Translations under genes and position numbers: made by a program
Shown here: piece after piece, positions 10,937 to 21,604 of the stretch
How the letters are laid out: each line of letters begins with the position of its first letter
How positions within the stretch are numbered: position 1 is the first letter of the stretch
The notes under the pieces: model-generated
Databases searched by the model: none
Told to the model about the DNA's origin: nothing
The model's input: only the letters and a program-made list of their open reading frames with translations
Source of the DNA: Liopterus haemorrhoidalis
Lineage: Eukaryota; Arthropoda; Insecta; Coleoptera; Dytiscidae
Assembly (NCBI GenBank): GCA_963971575.1
Contig: OZ020622.1
Location: 10,206,279 to 10,270,278, forward strand
DNA: 64,000 bases
Direction of reading: 5' to 3'

Positions 10937-11868
10937 TCGGTAAAAATTGTAGCCAAACGGCTAAACCTAGAGAGTTGAAATTTGGCATGCTTATACCACT
11001 CTTTGACCCGCACATAGGAAAAATACTAAAACATCTAAAAAACATATACCCCTAAAAATATAAACAAATATGTGCTCATCGAAAAAAAAATTATTTTTTT
11101 TAAATTCTGAGTAGGGTATCAAATGAAAGCCCTTGGTACGTGGATTAACGATCAAATTTTTATTTTTGCAAAATAAATTATTTTGAAGCGATTTTGGCCA
11201 AAATTGTGCAAAAAAATTTTTGTCCCACACCCTGTAGCCCAGATGGTTTAAACTAAAAATCTGAAAAAAATCTAAGTAATGTACATTGGTGTGAACCGGA
11301 ATAATACAACAGGAATTTTTGATCAAATTATGTTTTTGGAAAAAAAAGCATTTTTTGTGTTTTTTGCTTGACCATGTAAAATATTTAATATCTTATGTAA
11401 CACAGATAACCAGTATATTTTCATGGTATAACTAGGGTTCGGTCTCGAGACAATTTTATTTTTTGTTTGCATTTTATATTGTTTAAATTGTTTTTTCAAA
11501 ATTCTAGTTATATTTTGGCAATTGTTGCATTTAATTTTTAAAAGCGTAAATTTAATAACCAGTGGAAATTGTTGAAATTATAATTTAATTCTATATTTGA
11601 ATGTACACGAAATCAAAGGGGAGGAGCTATGACTAAAAACAACCAATGGAAGCCATAGGCGCAATTTTCAAAATCTTAATGAACCTTGATATATAAAAAA
11701 ATACTGCACATCTTTAGAAACTTAAATAATGGTAATAGGCATTCGAATTAAAATTTATAAAAAAATATTTTGACATAAAATTTGTATTGGCATCCCAAAT
11801 AATCATCATTCACTTACTAAATACCTGCAAAACCCTGAAATGTGTGAAAATTCACACTTCACATCAAT
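10830..11868 (+). mobile_element. Family A copy A1 (Helentron-type HINE)
   Basis: Left end TTAGGGTTTTGTAGGTATGA, then CATTTTGTC and a (GTCT)n tract, TTCGGTAAAAATTGTAGCC and GAGTTGAAATTTGGCATG. The right end carries ATACCTGCAAAACCCT, the inverse of the left end, then the hairpin GTGTGAA-AA-TTCACAC (11842-11857) and a T run. Subterminal inverted repeats plus a 3' hairpin plus a near-5' microsatellite is the structure described for Helentron-associated elements (HINE/DINE-1). The tRNA-like module at about 11420-11452 is reduced by an internal deletion. No protein is encoded. Confidence 0.8.
10878..10935 (+). repeat. (GTCT)n microsatellite
   Basis: About 14 uninterrupted GTCT units inside family A copy A1, at the same place as shorter tracts in the other copies. 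Confidence 0.95.
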
Positions 11869-12533
11869 TTTTTTTTATTTGAAGGTTTAAAATTTTTTTA
11901 AGCCTTCAAATAAAAAAAAAATGCACAAAAAAACAGAAAAAATAAAATTGTCTCGAGACCGAACCCTAGTTATACCATGAAAATATACTGGTTATCTGTG
12001 TTACATAAGATATTAAATATTTTACATGGTCAAGCAAAAAACACAAAAAATGCCTTATTTTCCAAAAACATAATCTGATCAAAAATTCCTGTTGTACTAT
12101 CTCGGTTCACACAAATGTACATTACTTAGAATTTTTTCAGATTTTTAGTTTAAACCATGTGGGCTACAGGGTGTGAGACAAAAAATTTTTTTGCACAATT
12201 TTAGGTAATATCGCGTCATAATAATCTATTTTGCAAAAATAAAATTTTGATCGTTAATCCACGTACTAAGGGCTTTCACTTGATATCCTACTCAGAATTA
12301 AGAAAAAAAAATTTTTTCGATGAGCAGATGTTCGTTTATATTTTTAGGGGGATATGTTTTTTAGATGTTTTAGTATTTTTCCTATGTGCGGGTCGAAGAG
12401 TTGTATAAGCACGCCATTTCAACTCTCTAGGTTTAGCCGTTTGGCTACAATTCTTACCGAACGGACAGACAGACAGACAGACGACCAAATGACCGTATAA
12501 AGGTTTTTTGATCATACCTAAAAATCCTAAAAA
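11869..12533 (-). mobile_element. Family A copy A2, inverted and 3'-truncated
   Basis: Inverse of A1 from the middle (CTCGAGACC module, 11950-11958) to the left end at 12533. It is joined to A1 tail-to-middle through a short hairpin, TTTGAAGG...CCTTCAAA, at 11878-11908. The pair forms a ~1.7-kb imperfect palindrome. Confidence 0.75.
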
Positions 12534-12539
12534 TGACCA

Positions 12540-13347
12540 TTTGTATTAAGTTAAGAAATTCCCCGCCAAATTCAAACAGTGGCGTTGTGCCTTCTTTGTC
12601 TTTAGCGCACCATTTAACTCTTTCTACGAATAAGCATTGCCAACTTTAATTTTCAAATGGTTAGATACGTTATAAAGGATGATTACATAAATGGACAAAT
12701 GATCCCTTAATGGATAACTAAACTAAATAAATCTATTCTAATGGATTTAAGAGGAATAAAAAACAGTGCGTGTTAGTAGAAATTTATACAGACATTAACG
12801 TAATTTGAGATGAAAGTTTACGTACTTGATTGCTCTGTAAATATGCAGGTTATTGATTTAATTTAAAGGGATGTCCCTCTAATGAAACCCTAACTTATAA
12901 ATAATGTAATCTGGCTACATTTCATCAAAGTTTTTTGCTGTATAATTTTTTAATTTTAGTCTTTATAGAAGATATTTTTAATAATTTAGCAGGAAATATT
13001 TAAGATTCCTTAAGTAAAAATTATGATAAAATGTGAGGCGGCCGATTTTTTTTCCGAATAAAGGTAAAATTAATCATACTTTTTAATTAGATTGTGATGA
13101 ACTGATTTTTGACGTAACAAATTTGTTTGACAAATCACTTAGGCTATATTAAGATGAATAAGTTATTATCTATATATTAAAAGAAGTGATGTTTGTGTCA
13201 TTCGTTCTTTGGTTATAGGTTAACGAGTATGTTGAGATTTATCAAAATCTCATTAATTCAATTACGTAATACGAATAAAAATACTTACGAATGAAAAGTT
13301 ATTCTTGATCGTCCACATGCAGTATAGCTTACCATTTTGACTAAAGT
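12540..13347. other. No gene recognised
   Basis: AT-rich spacer without recognisable coding or repeat structure. Confidence 0.3.
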
Positions 13348-14385
13348 CACTAGATTATACAAAGTAACGCAACGGCGGCCATACTGGGGCTAAAAATGTC
13401 GCCAACACAAATGATTTTCAGTGATTCCAACAGTAAAAAAATAAGAAACTAGTACTACCAAAATTTTTATTTTAAACATTGTAATCACGATTTTTTTAAT
13501 CAAAGATGCACTATAACTAAATTATGGTACAATTTCAATTATTTTTTTTTTATTTTTATTAAATAAAATGGATATAATATATAAATTTAAATGAAACTTA
13601 ACCTTAAATATTCAAACCGCTGACAAAGGAGGTTATTAAATTAGAGCGAGAAAGAGAGATGTGACAGCGCAGACGCAAACTTAAGAACGTAAAAATTGCT
13701 GCTTAATACCTTTTTCACACTAGAACTTTAAGATCGGATGTTAAAGTGAATGTATCTTTAAACGCTAATGTGAAATCGTATGGCCTCATCTAAATACAAG
13801 CGATGTTTAAGACAGAGATCTGCGTCTTAAACTTCGTCCGCATTGCCAACTTAATTTCTATTATAAAAAAATACTCCTTGAATTTGTGCTGTCAACATTT
13901 TACATTATCATAAACAAGAATACTGTATTATATCGACGTTATAAGAAGTTTATACTTATTGTTATAATAAAATTATTTATTTTAATAATGTATTTAATAA
14001 AATACAGAGCTACAATAATTGAGATAAAATGTATCGACTTACATGTTAATACAGGTGTAATATATTCTTTATTGAATGAAATGAAATATCAATATTTGTT
14101 TATAATAATTCAAAATGTGCGTCTGCGCAGACAGTTCAAAACTGGTAATTTCATGACGGTAACTTAAGGACAAAATTACTGTAGCTGATGACAGCACCAG
14201 AGATTTAAACATCAAGTGTGAAAGCAAACCGATGTTAAACATCGGTGATCTTTAAGTTCCCTCGTCTTAAAGTTCTAGTGTGAAAAGGGTATTAGTTTGC
14301 TTAATAGGGGAAGCAATGTTGCCAATCAAACCCTGGGGGTCTGTCGGCTTCTTCAAAGGCTTGCGCTACTTTGTATAATCCAGTG
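13348..14385. mobile_element. TIR element (~1.04 kb) containing a smaller one
   Basis: Left end CACTAGATTATACAAAGTA and right end inverse of CACTGGATTATACAAAGTA, followed on both sides by cgcaa. No transposase frame. I could not define a target duplication, so the superfamily is open. Confidence 0.6.
13705..14293. mobile_element. MITE nested in the 13.3-14.4 kb element
   Basis: Left end AATACCTTTTTCACACTAGA and right end inverse of AATACCCTTTTCACACTAGA, both continuing acttTAAGA: about 29 matching bases. An open frame at 13886-14167 is Ile/Tyr-rich and resembles nothing. Non-autonomous DNA element. Confidence 0.65.
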
Positions 14386-15222
14386 ATTTTAATTTTGACA
14401 AGATGCCAAATTTCAAGTTAAATACGTAATTTTATATTAAATTATAAAATAACTAAAAACTATTTTAGCCCTGTCTTTATTTTATGATTTATAAGTTATA
14501 AATTTACTTTAAATTATCAAAATAAATATTAATAATCACTTTTTAATTCGTAAACAACGAACTATTGACCGCAATTGTGGTACTTGAACTGAGGTACTTC
14601 CGCCAAAAAAAATTGTATGTAAAAATTCATATAGCCTTATTCCTTTAGTCTTTTTATTCAACGTAGCAGAATAGCTATAAACAATTGAATATTAAATATT
14701 AAATGTCATACTTATAATATTTCTTATTAAAAATAATACGTATAGATCTAAGAACGAATTTCATGATAACTGTTACCAATTTTCATTTTAAGCTGTCAAC
14801 ACAATGTAAAATTATACCCCTTTTATGATGAGCGTCATAATTATAAATGGCTTTAATATGACACAGTTCTTTTGAGGAAAAAAAGTAACAATGCTCTATA
14901 ATATAATTTCATTTACATAAAATTTGAGAAATGCTTCTGTGTCCATTACATGAACTAATTAAATTTAACGTTGTGAGTTGAGTTTGTTCTTCAAAACATT
15001 ATTAAATTTTCAGTTTGAAAGTGGTAAATATGAAAAATATTATCATATTCTTTTCAAGAACCAGATCTGACCTAAAAAGGTACTAGATACAAGAAATTTA
15101 ATATCTTGTAAGAAACTAGATCGTCTCGGAATATTTTTAAAGGTAAATATCTAGGTATTGAAACTATACGTGAGTACTTGAGAAAACCTCTAAAAAATGG
15201 AGAAATCAAATGAACTAGTATA
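14386..15222. other. No gene recognised
   Basis: AT-rich spacer, no recognisable feature. Confidence 0.3.
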
Positions 15223-16110
15223 CGAGGTCTGTTCAAAAAGTATCGCGAATGTTGAATTTTCGCGGGTTAGGTTAGGTATATTCGATTTTCGATTTTTTGT
15301 GGCGTTATGTTGGTACTCATGTCTCTCACTTATGCCGACATTTGAATGTTCAGTTAATTTTTGACAGTTGCTTTGCTTGCAAGTGTTTTGGCTCGTCTTC
15401 GATTTTGGCCTATACCAAAAAATGGATCAAAGAATCTGTATCAAATTTTGTGTGAAAAACAAAATTAAGTGCGCATACGCATTCCGAATGTTGACTGTGG
15501 CATATGGTGAAGCTACCTTGGACCAAAGCAACGTTTATCGGTGGTACAAAAGGGCCGAGATGTGAACGACGAAGAACGTGCCGGACGGCCGAGCACGTCA
15601 ACTACAGACGAAAACATTGATGAAGTGAAGAAAATAGTATTGGCCAATCGTCGAATCACCGTTAGAGAAGTTACTGAGGACCTAAACATATCGATTGGTT
15701 CGTGCCATTCGATTTTTACCAATGATTTGGGCATGAGACGGGTTGCCGCGAAATTCACATCGTTGCTTGTGCGCGAATTTTTGGCCAAAAGCAACACACT
15801 AATAATTCCGCAGCCACCGTATTCCCCAGATCTGGCCCCCTGTGACTTTTTCTTGTTCCCGAAATTGCAGAGGCCCATGAAAAGACGACGCTACGCTACG
15901 AGTGAGGAGATAAAGACGGCATCGAAGGAGGAGCTGAACAAGATCACAAAAAATTATTTTTTCAAGTGCTTCGAGGATTGGAAAAAACGTTGACACAAGT
16001 GTATAATATCTGGTGGGGATTACTTTGAAGGGGACAAAATGGACATTCATGAATAAATAAATAATTTTTGAAAAAACACAAAATTCGCGATACTTTTTGA
16101 ACAGACCTCG
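15223..16110 (+). mobile_element. Deleted mariner (copy 3) with intact TIRs
   Basis: Starts CGAGGTCTGTTCAAAAAGTA and ends with its inverse, TACTTTTTGAACAGACCTCG, flanked by TA at 15221-15222 and 16111-16112. At 888 bp it is shorter than the ~1.3 kb of full mariners because the centre of the transposase is gone. Good TIRs mean it could have been mobilised in trans. Confidence 0.92.
15422..15993 (+). pseudogene. Mariner transposase, internally deleted
   Basis: First frame 15422-15565 (MDQRICIKFCVKNKIKCAYA ... ATLDQSNVYRWYKR) and second frame 15541-15993 (ERAGRPSTSTTDENIDEVKK, VTEDLNISIGSCHSIF, then PYSPDLAPCDFFLF). One frame change lies near 15560. The protein jumps from KFTSLL directly to LAKSNTLIIPQPPYSPDLAP, losing the first two catalytic Asp and keeping the third. 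It ends FEDWKKR, a usual mariner C-terminus. Confidence 0.85.
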
Positions 16111-16385
16111 TACAAGATACAATATAATTGAGAAAAAGGCATCTTAGACATGGAATTCATTTATTTCCACTTTACATTTTTTAAAATTAAATTCAAGACG
16201 TATTAGACGCTTTATTTTTGGTCATATTGTACTTCGAACAAAAAACAAACAGACATGGAAAATAATAAAAGTTTTGTGTGACTGAGATCAAAAGTCAACC
16301 TGACTGAAGTTTGAATGTGTAATTATTATTAAATAGATCATAATTATAATAAAAAAGTGGTGACCCCGACGAGATTATGAGCTGT

Positions 16386-16425
16386 TTTTTAGGCATCACT
16401 CGTATTTTAGAAGTGAGGACCTATT
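16386..16425 (+). repeat. Single copy of a dispersed minisatellite unit
   Basis: CATCACTCGTATTTTAGAAG followed by TGAGGACCT resembles units of the arrays at 35.45-35.72 kb and 60.3-60.5 kb. It lies exactly at the 5' truncation point of the next mariner. Confidence 0.45.
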
Positions 16426-17138
16426 GATAGGAGACTGTTTACAATTGGTTTGCAGAATTTCGTAGAGGTCACGCGTCCGTCAGTGATGAATCTCGTGAAG
16501 GTCGACCAAAATCGGTTGTGATTCAAAAAAACATCGATGCTGTGTGCAAAGTGATTGAAGAAGTTCGGAATGTGATCAACCGTGAGATAGAGGCATCCTT
16601 TGGCATATCGCAGACTACAATACATTCGATTTTGCATGAACATTTAGCTGTGAAAAAGATCAGTTCCTGATGGATTCCGCATCATTTGACCGAAGCTCAA
16701 AAAAAGGCTCGTGTTGATTGATGTAAGGGAATGCTAAAAAAATTCAACCTAGACACTGGATTTACGTGGTTACGAAACTTGGATTTATTTATATGAATCG
16801 GAAACTAAGCAACAATCCACTGTTTGGGTCTTCCAAGATGAACCGAAACCCACAAAAGTTGTTCGTGCACGAAGCACTTCCAAGAAACTGATCACTTGTT
16901 TTTTCGGTTGTATTGGACATGTCGCAACCATTCCTTTAGAGCAGTGGTTCTCGAACTTATTTGGCCTACCGCCCCCTTTTCAGAAAAAAAATACTCAGCG
17001 CCCCCTGTAAGCGAACAAACAGAAAGATATATGTATCTATATTTCTACCTACTTTCTAAAATATAGAATGAAAGATGTTGTAAATAAGACACCTTGAAGC
17101 TTGAAATTAAAAATTATTTATTAAAATCGTATTCTCAT

Positions 17139-17605
17139 CTAATGAGAAGGATGAACCTGGTGCGCTGCAATCAATGTATCAATTCTGGGCTCTATTTTTG
17201 TCAGCAGTATTCTTAAATCACCGCGGTTAGCAATTTGCAGTTTTCTTTGATTTGTTAATAGATTTGTGACCGCACTGAATCCACGTTCCACTATATATGA
17301 CGAAGGAAATGCAATAAACAACTTTTTTATTATAGCCCATAACCCAGGATAAGCTGTAGGAATCTACTTTTGCAGCCAGAACTGTTGGTAGCCGACTTTA
17401 AATTTAAATTTAAATTCGTAATTTGTTGTTACTTCCATCAGTTCTTCTTGTAATTTTGGAGATTATTCTGTGTTTACACTTGAAAAAGGATCCAAAACCC
17501 AATCGGGTATGTTCATTTCAAAAATACCTTCAAATCGTTGGTGGAAGTCAGAATGGAGAGCATCCAAGTGCTGACAATACGTAAGCAAGTCTTCATCATT
17601 TTTTA
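17139..17605 (-). pseudogene. hAT transposase C-terminal fragment
   Basis: Minus-strand sequence reads LKNDEDLLTYCQHLDALHSD, FHQRFEGIF, NIPDWVLDPFSS, VGYQQFWLQ, then LWAIIKKLFIAFPSSYIVER and GFSAVTNLLTNQR. This is the end of the RNase-H-like core and the hAT dimerisation region of the ZBED5/SCAND3-like branch. In-frame stops near 17461 and 17366 show it is dead. The upstream zinc finger and first catalytic residues are missing. Confidence 0.8.
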
Positions 17606-17789
17606 ACCGCTCTCGGGGAATCCCTTGATTCAGTGACACGCGGGTACACGCACATACCCTTGCTGACGTATGCCGGACTTCCCCGACAATGCGCGATACG
17701 TTCGCCTACCAACACTTGTTTCTTAAGACCTGTTAGGTGGACATGACCGCTGATCGGTTATAACTTGTATTTTGTGTATTTATCTAAAA

Positions 17790-18274
17790 AATCAGCTGTG
17801 GCCACCCCAGGACCGACCGCCATCATAAAGTACTTGTATAAAATACATTCTAGTAGCAGAGTAGAAATAACTTGGCCTAATATTTTCTAACAGAGATATT
17901 ATTTATCATGACCATGGAAACGTTACATATAAGTATAAAAAAATAGATACTTTTCAAAAATAGAAATTTTTCGAAATTTTTCGTTTTATCAAAAAACGTC
18001 TCAAATAAAAGTTATTAGTTATTGCATTTATAGCAAATTTTGTTTTATAAATTTTTTTGAAATATTTTTCTGTTGCTAAATATTCGCAAAAATCTTAAAA
18101 TCGACACGAGTAAACTCCCATTTTTAGTCAACCGATTTTTACCAAAAGTTGATCAATTCATGCCATTGATATCAGAAACTTAAATATGTAGTATCATAAA
18201 AATTCTTTTAGCCGAATTTGCTCTGCACGTGTACACAGACGGACAGACGGACAGACAGACAGACGGACAGACAG

Positions 18275-18332
<58 letters not shown>

Positions 18333-18466
18333 CGACAGACATGATGCTAAAAATAGTCAAAACGTTATGTAGGGACCTCAATTCGTGGAGATCCATCGAA
18401 ATCTCAAAATGTCAAAATCGGTATGATCACAATACCTCCCTTATATATGTTGACGGTCGGTAAAAA
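17790..18466 (-). mobile_element. Family B copy B1 (HINE-like)
   Basis: In minus orientation: 5' end TTTTTACCGACCGTCA, GATCACACCGATT-like block, a GTCY tract, then 3' subterminal repeat ATGGCGGTCGGTC (inverse of 17811-17823) and a hairpin CTGGGGTGGCCACAG (17796-17810). Same architecture as family A but different sequence. It is inside the hAT element. Confidence 0.75.
18237..18340 (+). repeat. (GACA/GACG)n microsatellite
   Basis: Mixed ACAG/ACGG tetranucleotide tract inside family B copy B1; the GTCY tract typical of DINE-like elements when read on the other strand. Confidence 0.92.
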
Positions 18467-18710
18467 TAATGTTACACTATGTTACACAACAGATGAAATA
18501 TAAACGAACGGTTTTTCTAAATCTTCTTATCTTCTCTTCCTACTTTATGCTTTCACCAACCCCTTATTTTTATTCAACGTCCCCCAAATGCACCCGAGGC
18601 TACTATCGCCCCCGCAGATCGTTCCAGTGCCACCCAGGGGGAGGTATCTCACACTTTGAGAATCACTGCTTTAGAAGATCGGAGAAAAGTTAATGCTGAA
18701 AATTAAAAAT

Positions 18711-19734
18711 AAACCACTGGTTTAAAAAAATATTTTCTTCTTTAAGCAGATGTCCCTCTTGGTCTTCTACAACTTCGTTGCATGGTATTTTTTTGTAACT
18801 ATAATAATAAAGCTAATCTTGGCGATGGTCGGTTTCGCTGTCACATTTTGTATATACCCACACTTCTCACAATAACACTAACTTGTTTGAAGGTGTGTCG
18901 CTAACACAAAGTTTGGAATATCTACCTTATTGTAAGCCCAATTCATCTCTACTTAGGCCGTTTTATTTTCTCGGTAAAGCGTCTTATGTGGGCCTTGCTA
19001 AATCTCTATATCAATACTTGCTATATTCTGTCAACTGATGCTGCTTCGTCTGGTATTTCTACTGGTGACTTATGTTCAGTATTCCCATATTTTCGTTTGT
19101 CCTACGGCACATATTCAATCTAGCGAAACTTTAAAAAACATGAAAATATTAGCATTCCAATCCTACATCAATTTTGATTCCTTGAAACGAATATAGAATA
19201 TTTTTTTCATTTCATAAACATTTTGCTCATATCATTTTAAAAGACCTTTTTCTTTTATTTGAAGTGATACTTAACTTAAAAGAAAACCAGAAACAGACCT
19301 TGTGACTTGTAAAATATATAGAATATGAGAGCACTTCTGTAGAAAGAACACTTTAAAATCCAATATTAGTACTTTGTCGTAAACACAACCTTTGTTTTTT
19401 GCATCCATTGTTTGCATTCATTACCTTAAGTGTTTTTTCTTCCTTTTCTTTAAAATAAAACATAATTATGCGAAAAATTCACTTTATAAAAAATGTGCTC
19501 TATGTTTAACGTACCACAATAAAAAAAAAATTAGAAAGATACTTAAAAAGTTTATTGATAGTAGATGTTTTAAATGTTAATGTAGAATGTAGCTACAATG
19601 ATTGGGATAATAATAACAATAGCCTATATTTAAGTTCATAAATACATAGATCTTATAAAAATTAGATTTGATATGCAACATATAATATACAACAATGTAA
19701 CACAATTAAATAAATATGTAAATTTCAAATAATT
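18711..19734. other. No gene recognised
   Basis: AT-rich spacer. The open frames at 19392-19580 and elsewhere resemble nothing. Confidence 0.3.
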
Positions 19735-19862
19735 TACATAATTACTTAGTTGGAAATAATTAAAATACTCGGTGATTATTAAAAAATACTAAATTGTATT
19801 GATACGTATTACGGCTTTCTAGGTCATCGTCAGAATAAAAATATAAACATATCTTACTGAAA
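19735..19862 (-). repeat. Possible Penelope-like 3' end fragment
   Basis: Minus strand reads TTCTGACGATGACCTAGAAA, GCCGTAATACGTAT and later CACCGAGTATTTTAA. These match in order the 3' end of the Penelope-like element at 25755-25835 (CTGTAGATGGCGTCACTGCC, GAAATACGTAT, ACCGAGTGTTTTA). Confidence 0.45.
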
Positions 19863-19888
19863 TATATATTAACCAGGTAGTATATATA

Positions 19889-21602
19889 GGTGTGTGAATT
19901 AATTTGGGTCATTTTTTCTTCCAGAAAAGACTTAATTGTGAAAAAACAAATACACTATACAAAATATTTGCCATCGTTTGCTATTATTTTTTCCATCTGT
20001 CTGGTAGTTGTTGTATTCCGTGACGGAAAAACGACTCGTCCTTCGAAGCGATCCATTCATTGAGCCATTTCTCTATTTCTTCATAATTGTTCAAGTGCTG
20101 AAACGAAAGCCCGTGTGCTATCGATCTGAACAAGTGATAACCTGATGGAGCAATGTCTGGTGAAAATTGCGAATAAGGTAAAACGTCCCAGCCAAGTGCT
20201 TCCAAGGTGGCCTTCGCAATCTTTCCAACATGTGGTCTAGCGTTATCATGCTGGAGGATCACTTTGTCGTGTCTCTTTGTATATTCCGGCCGGTTAATCT
20301 TCAGTGCGTTGCTTAAAAGGATCAATTGTTGTTGGTAAAGTTCGGCAGTGATGGTTTGGCTCTGCTTTAATACCTCATGATACACTACACTCTTCTAGTC
20401 CCACCATATACAGAGCATTACTGTCTTGCTTTGGATATTCCGCTTTGGTCTTGATGCGGATGGTTTTTCTGGGTCGCAAATGAATTTCCTTCGTTTGGTA
20501 TTATCGATATATATATATATCAACTCTCCAGTTACAATACGATGCAAAAAACCTTTTCTTGTCTGGCATGCAAGATTTCAGACATGGTTTTGCGCCTCTC
20601 AAAGTCTCTTTCTTTCAGTTCTTACGGCACCCATCTTCCTTCTTCGTAAATCTGTCCCATGGCTGCCAAATGCACAGAAATTGTTGATCGATCAACATTC
20701 AACAATTGCGCGAGTTCATGTTGCGATTGACACGGATCTTCATCGATTAGCGCTTGCAATTCCTCGTCCTCGAACTTCTTCGGCTGAACTGGACGAGGTT
20801 TGTCATCGACATTAATATCATCACTTTTGAAACGATGTACAGAATACCATATACCGAGCATTACTTTCTTGCCGTGTGTATTCCGCTTAGGTCTCGATGC
20901 GGATGGTTTTCCTGGGTCGCAAATGGATTTCCTTCGTTTGGGATTATCGAAATATATCCATTTTCGTCTCCAATCACAATACGATGCAAAAACCCTTTTC
21001 TTTTTTGCCTGACAAGCAAGATTTCAGATATGGTTTTGTGCCTCTCGATGTCTCTTTCTTTCAGTTCGTACGGCACCCATCTTCCTTCTTTGTTAATATT
21101 TCCCATGGCTGCCAAACGAACAGAAATTCTTGATCGATCAACATTCAACAATTGTGCGAACTCATGTTGCGATTGACACGGATCTTCATGGATTAGTGCC
21201 TGCAGTTCCTCGTCCTCGAACTTCTTCGGCTGATCTGGACGAGGTTTGTCATCGACACTTAACACATCACTTTTGAAACGTCGAAACCATTCTCTGCATG
21301 ATTTATTGGTGGGAGCACTTTCACCATAAGCTTTTACGAGCATTCGATGAGCTTCAGTGGATGATTTCTTCAATTAAAAACAGAAAATAGGAACCTCTTG
21401 GAAATTATGCTTTTTGATTCGAATTTCGACATTTTCGAATCAGATAAACAGTATGTTATTGTTACAAACTCGAACGTTTATCAACTGAATATTATTGCCA
21501 TATAGAAACCCTAAAAGATAAAGCCGGTTACAGGCATTAAAGGTTAGAAAATTACATAGTACAGCAAGTGACCGCCAAATGGACCGAATTAATTCACACA
21601 CC
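19889..21602 (-). mobile_element. Mariner (copy 5) with internal tandem duplication
   Basis: Left end GGTGTGTGAATTAATTTGGG, right end inverse of GGTGTGTGAATTAATTCGGT, with TA at 19887-19888 and 21603-21604. At 1714 bp it is longer than a normal ~1.27-kb mariner because about 441 bp (starting at 20418 and again at 20859) is present twice. The two units have since diverged. Confidence 0.9.
19984..21373 (-). pseudogene. Mariner transposase, duplicated and mutated
   Basis: Minus frame 20861-21373 carries the helix-turn-helix (MLVKAYGESAPTNKSCREWF, ELQALIHEDPCQSQHEFAQL) up to IVIGDENGY, the first Asp, with Asn where GDEKW-type motifs have Lys. A second copy of the middle part lies at 20622-20861. 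The C-terminal frame 19984-20385 has LQHDNARPH (second Asp), but 34 residues later PDIAPSGYHLF has Gly where the third catalytic Asp (SDYHLF) is expected. It is catalytically dead as well as broken. Confidence 0.85.
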
Positions 21603-21604
21603 TA

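Larger units (their letters stand above)
16942..18668 (-). mobile_element. hAT element inserted in a mariner
   Basis: Left end CAGTGGTTCTCGAACTTA and right end inverse of CAGTGATTCTCAAAGTGT. It is flanked by an 8-bp duplication, CTTTAGAG at 16934-16941 and CTTTAGAA at 18669-18676, which is the hAT signature. Coding remnants of the transposase C-terminus lie at 17139-17605 on the minus strand. Family B copy B1 is inserted in it at 17796-18466. Confidence 0.9.
16420..18710 (+). pseudogene. Mariner (copy 4), split by a hAT element
   Basis: Same family as the copies at 8.2 and 41.4 kb. Plus-strand coding remnants run 16430-16941 (GRPKSVVIQKNIDAV-like, IEASFGISQTTIHSI, then a degenerate ETKQQSTVWV region and GHVATIPL). 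They stop where a hAT element begins and resume at 18669-18705 with the next codons (RRKVNAEN-like). Many stops; 5' and 3' truncated. No TIRs found. Confidence 0.8.

Noticed and set aside
10846..11055. Open frames through GTCT tracts (Val-Cys-Leu-Ser repeats)
   Set aside because: Low-complexity translation of a tetranucleotide repeat; the same happens at 18208-18463, 53735-53917 and 57747-58031.
10991..11326. Recurrent ~75-110-codon frames such as FRGICFLDVLVFFLCAGQRVV
   Set aside because: The frame recurs at 22944-23177, 49287-49517 and 56445-56678, but only because family A is repeated. It is broken in other copies and has no start, domain or coding bias.
18237..18340. CRISPR-like array
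   Set aside because: The regular repeats are a tetranucleotide microsatellite with no spacers; the genome is eukaryotic.
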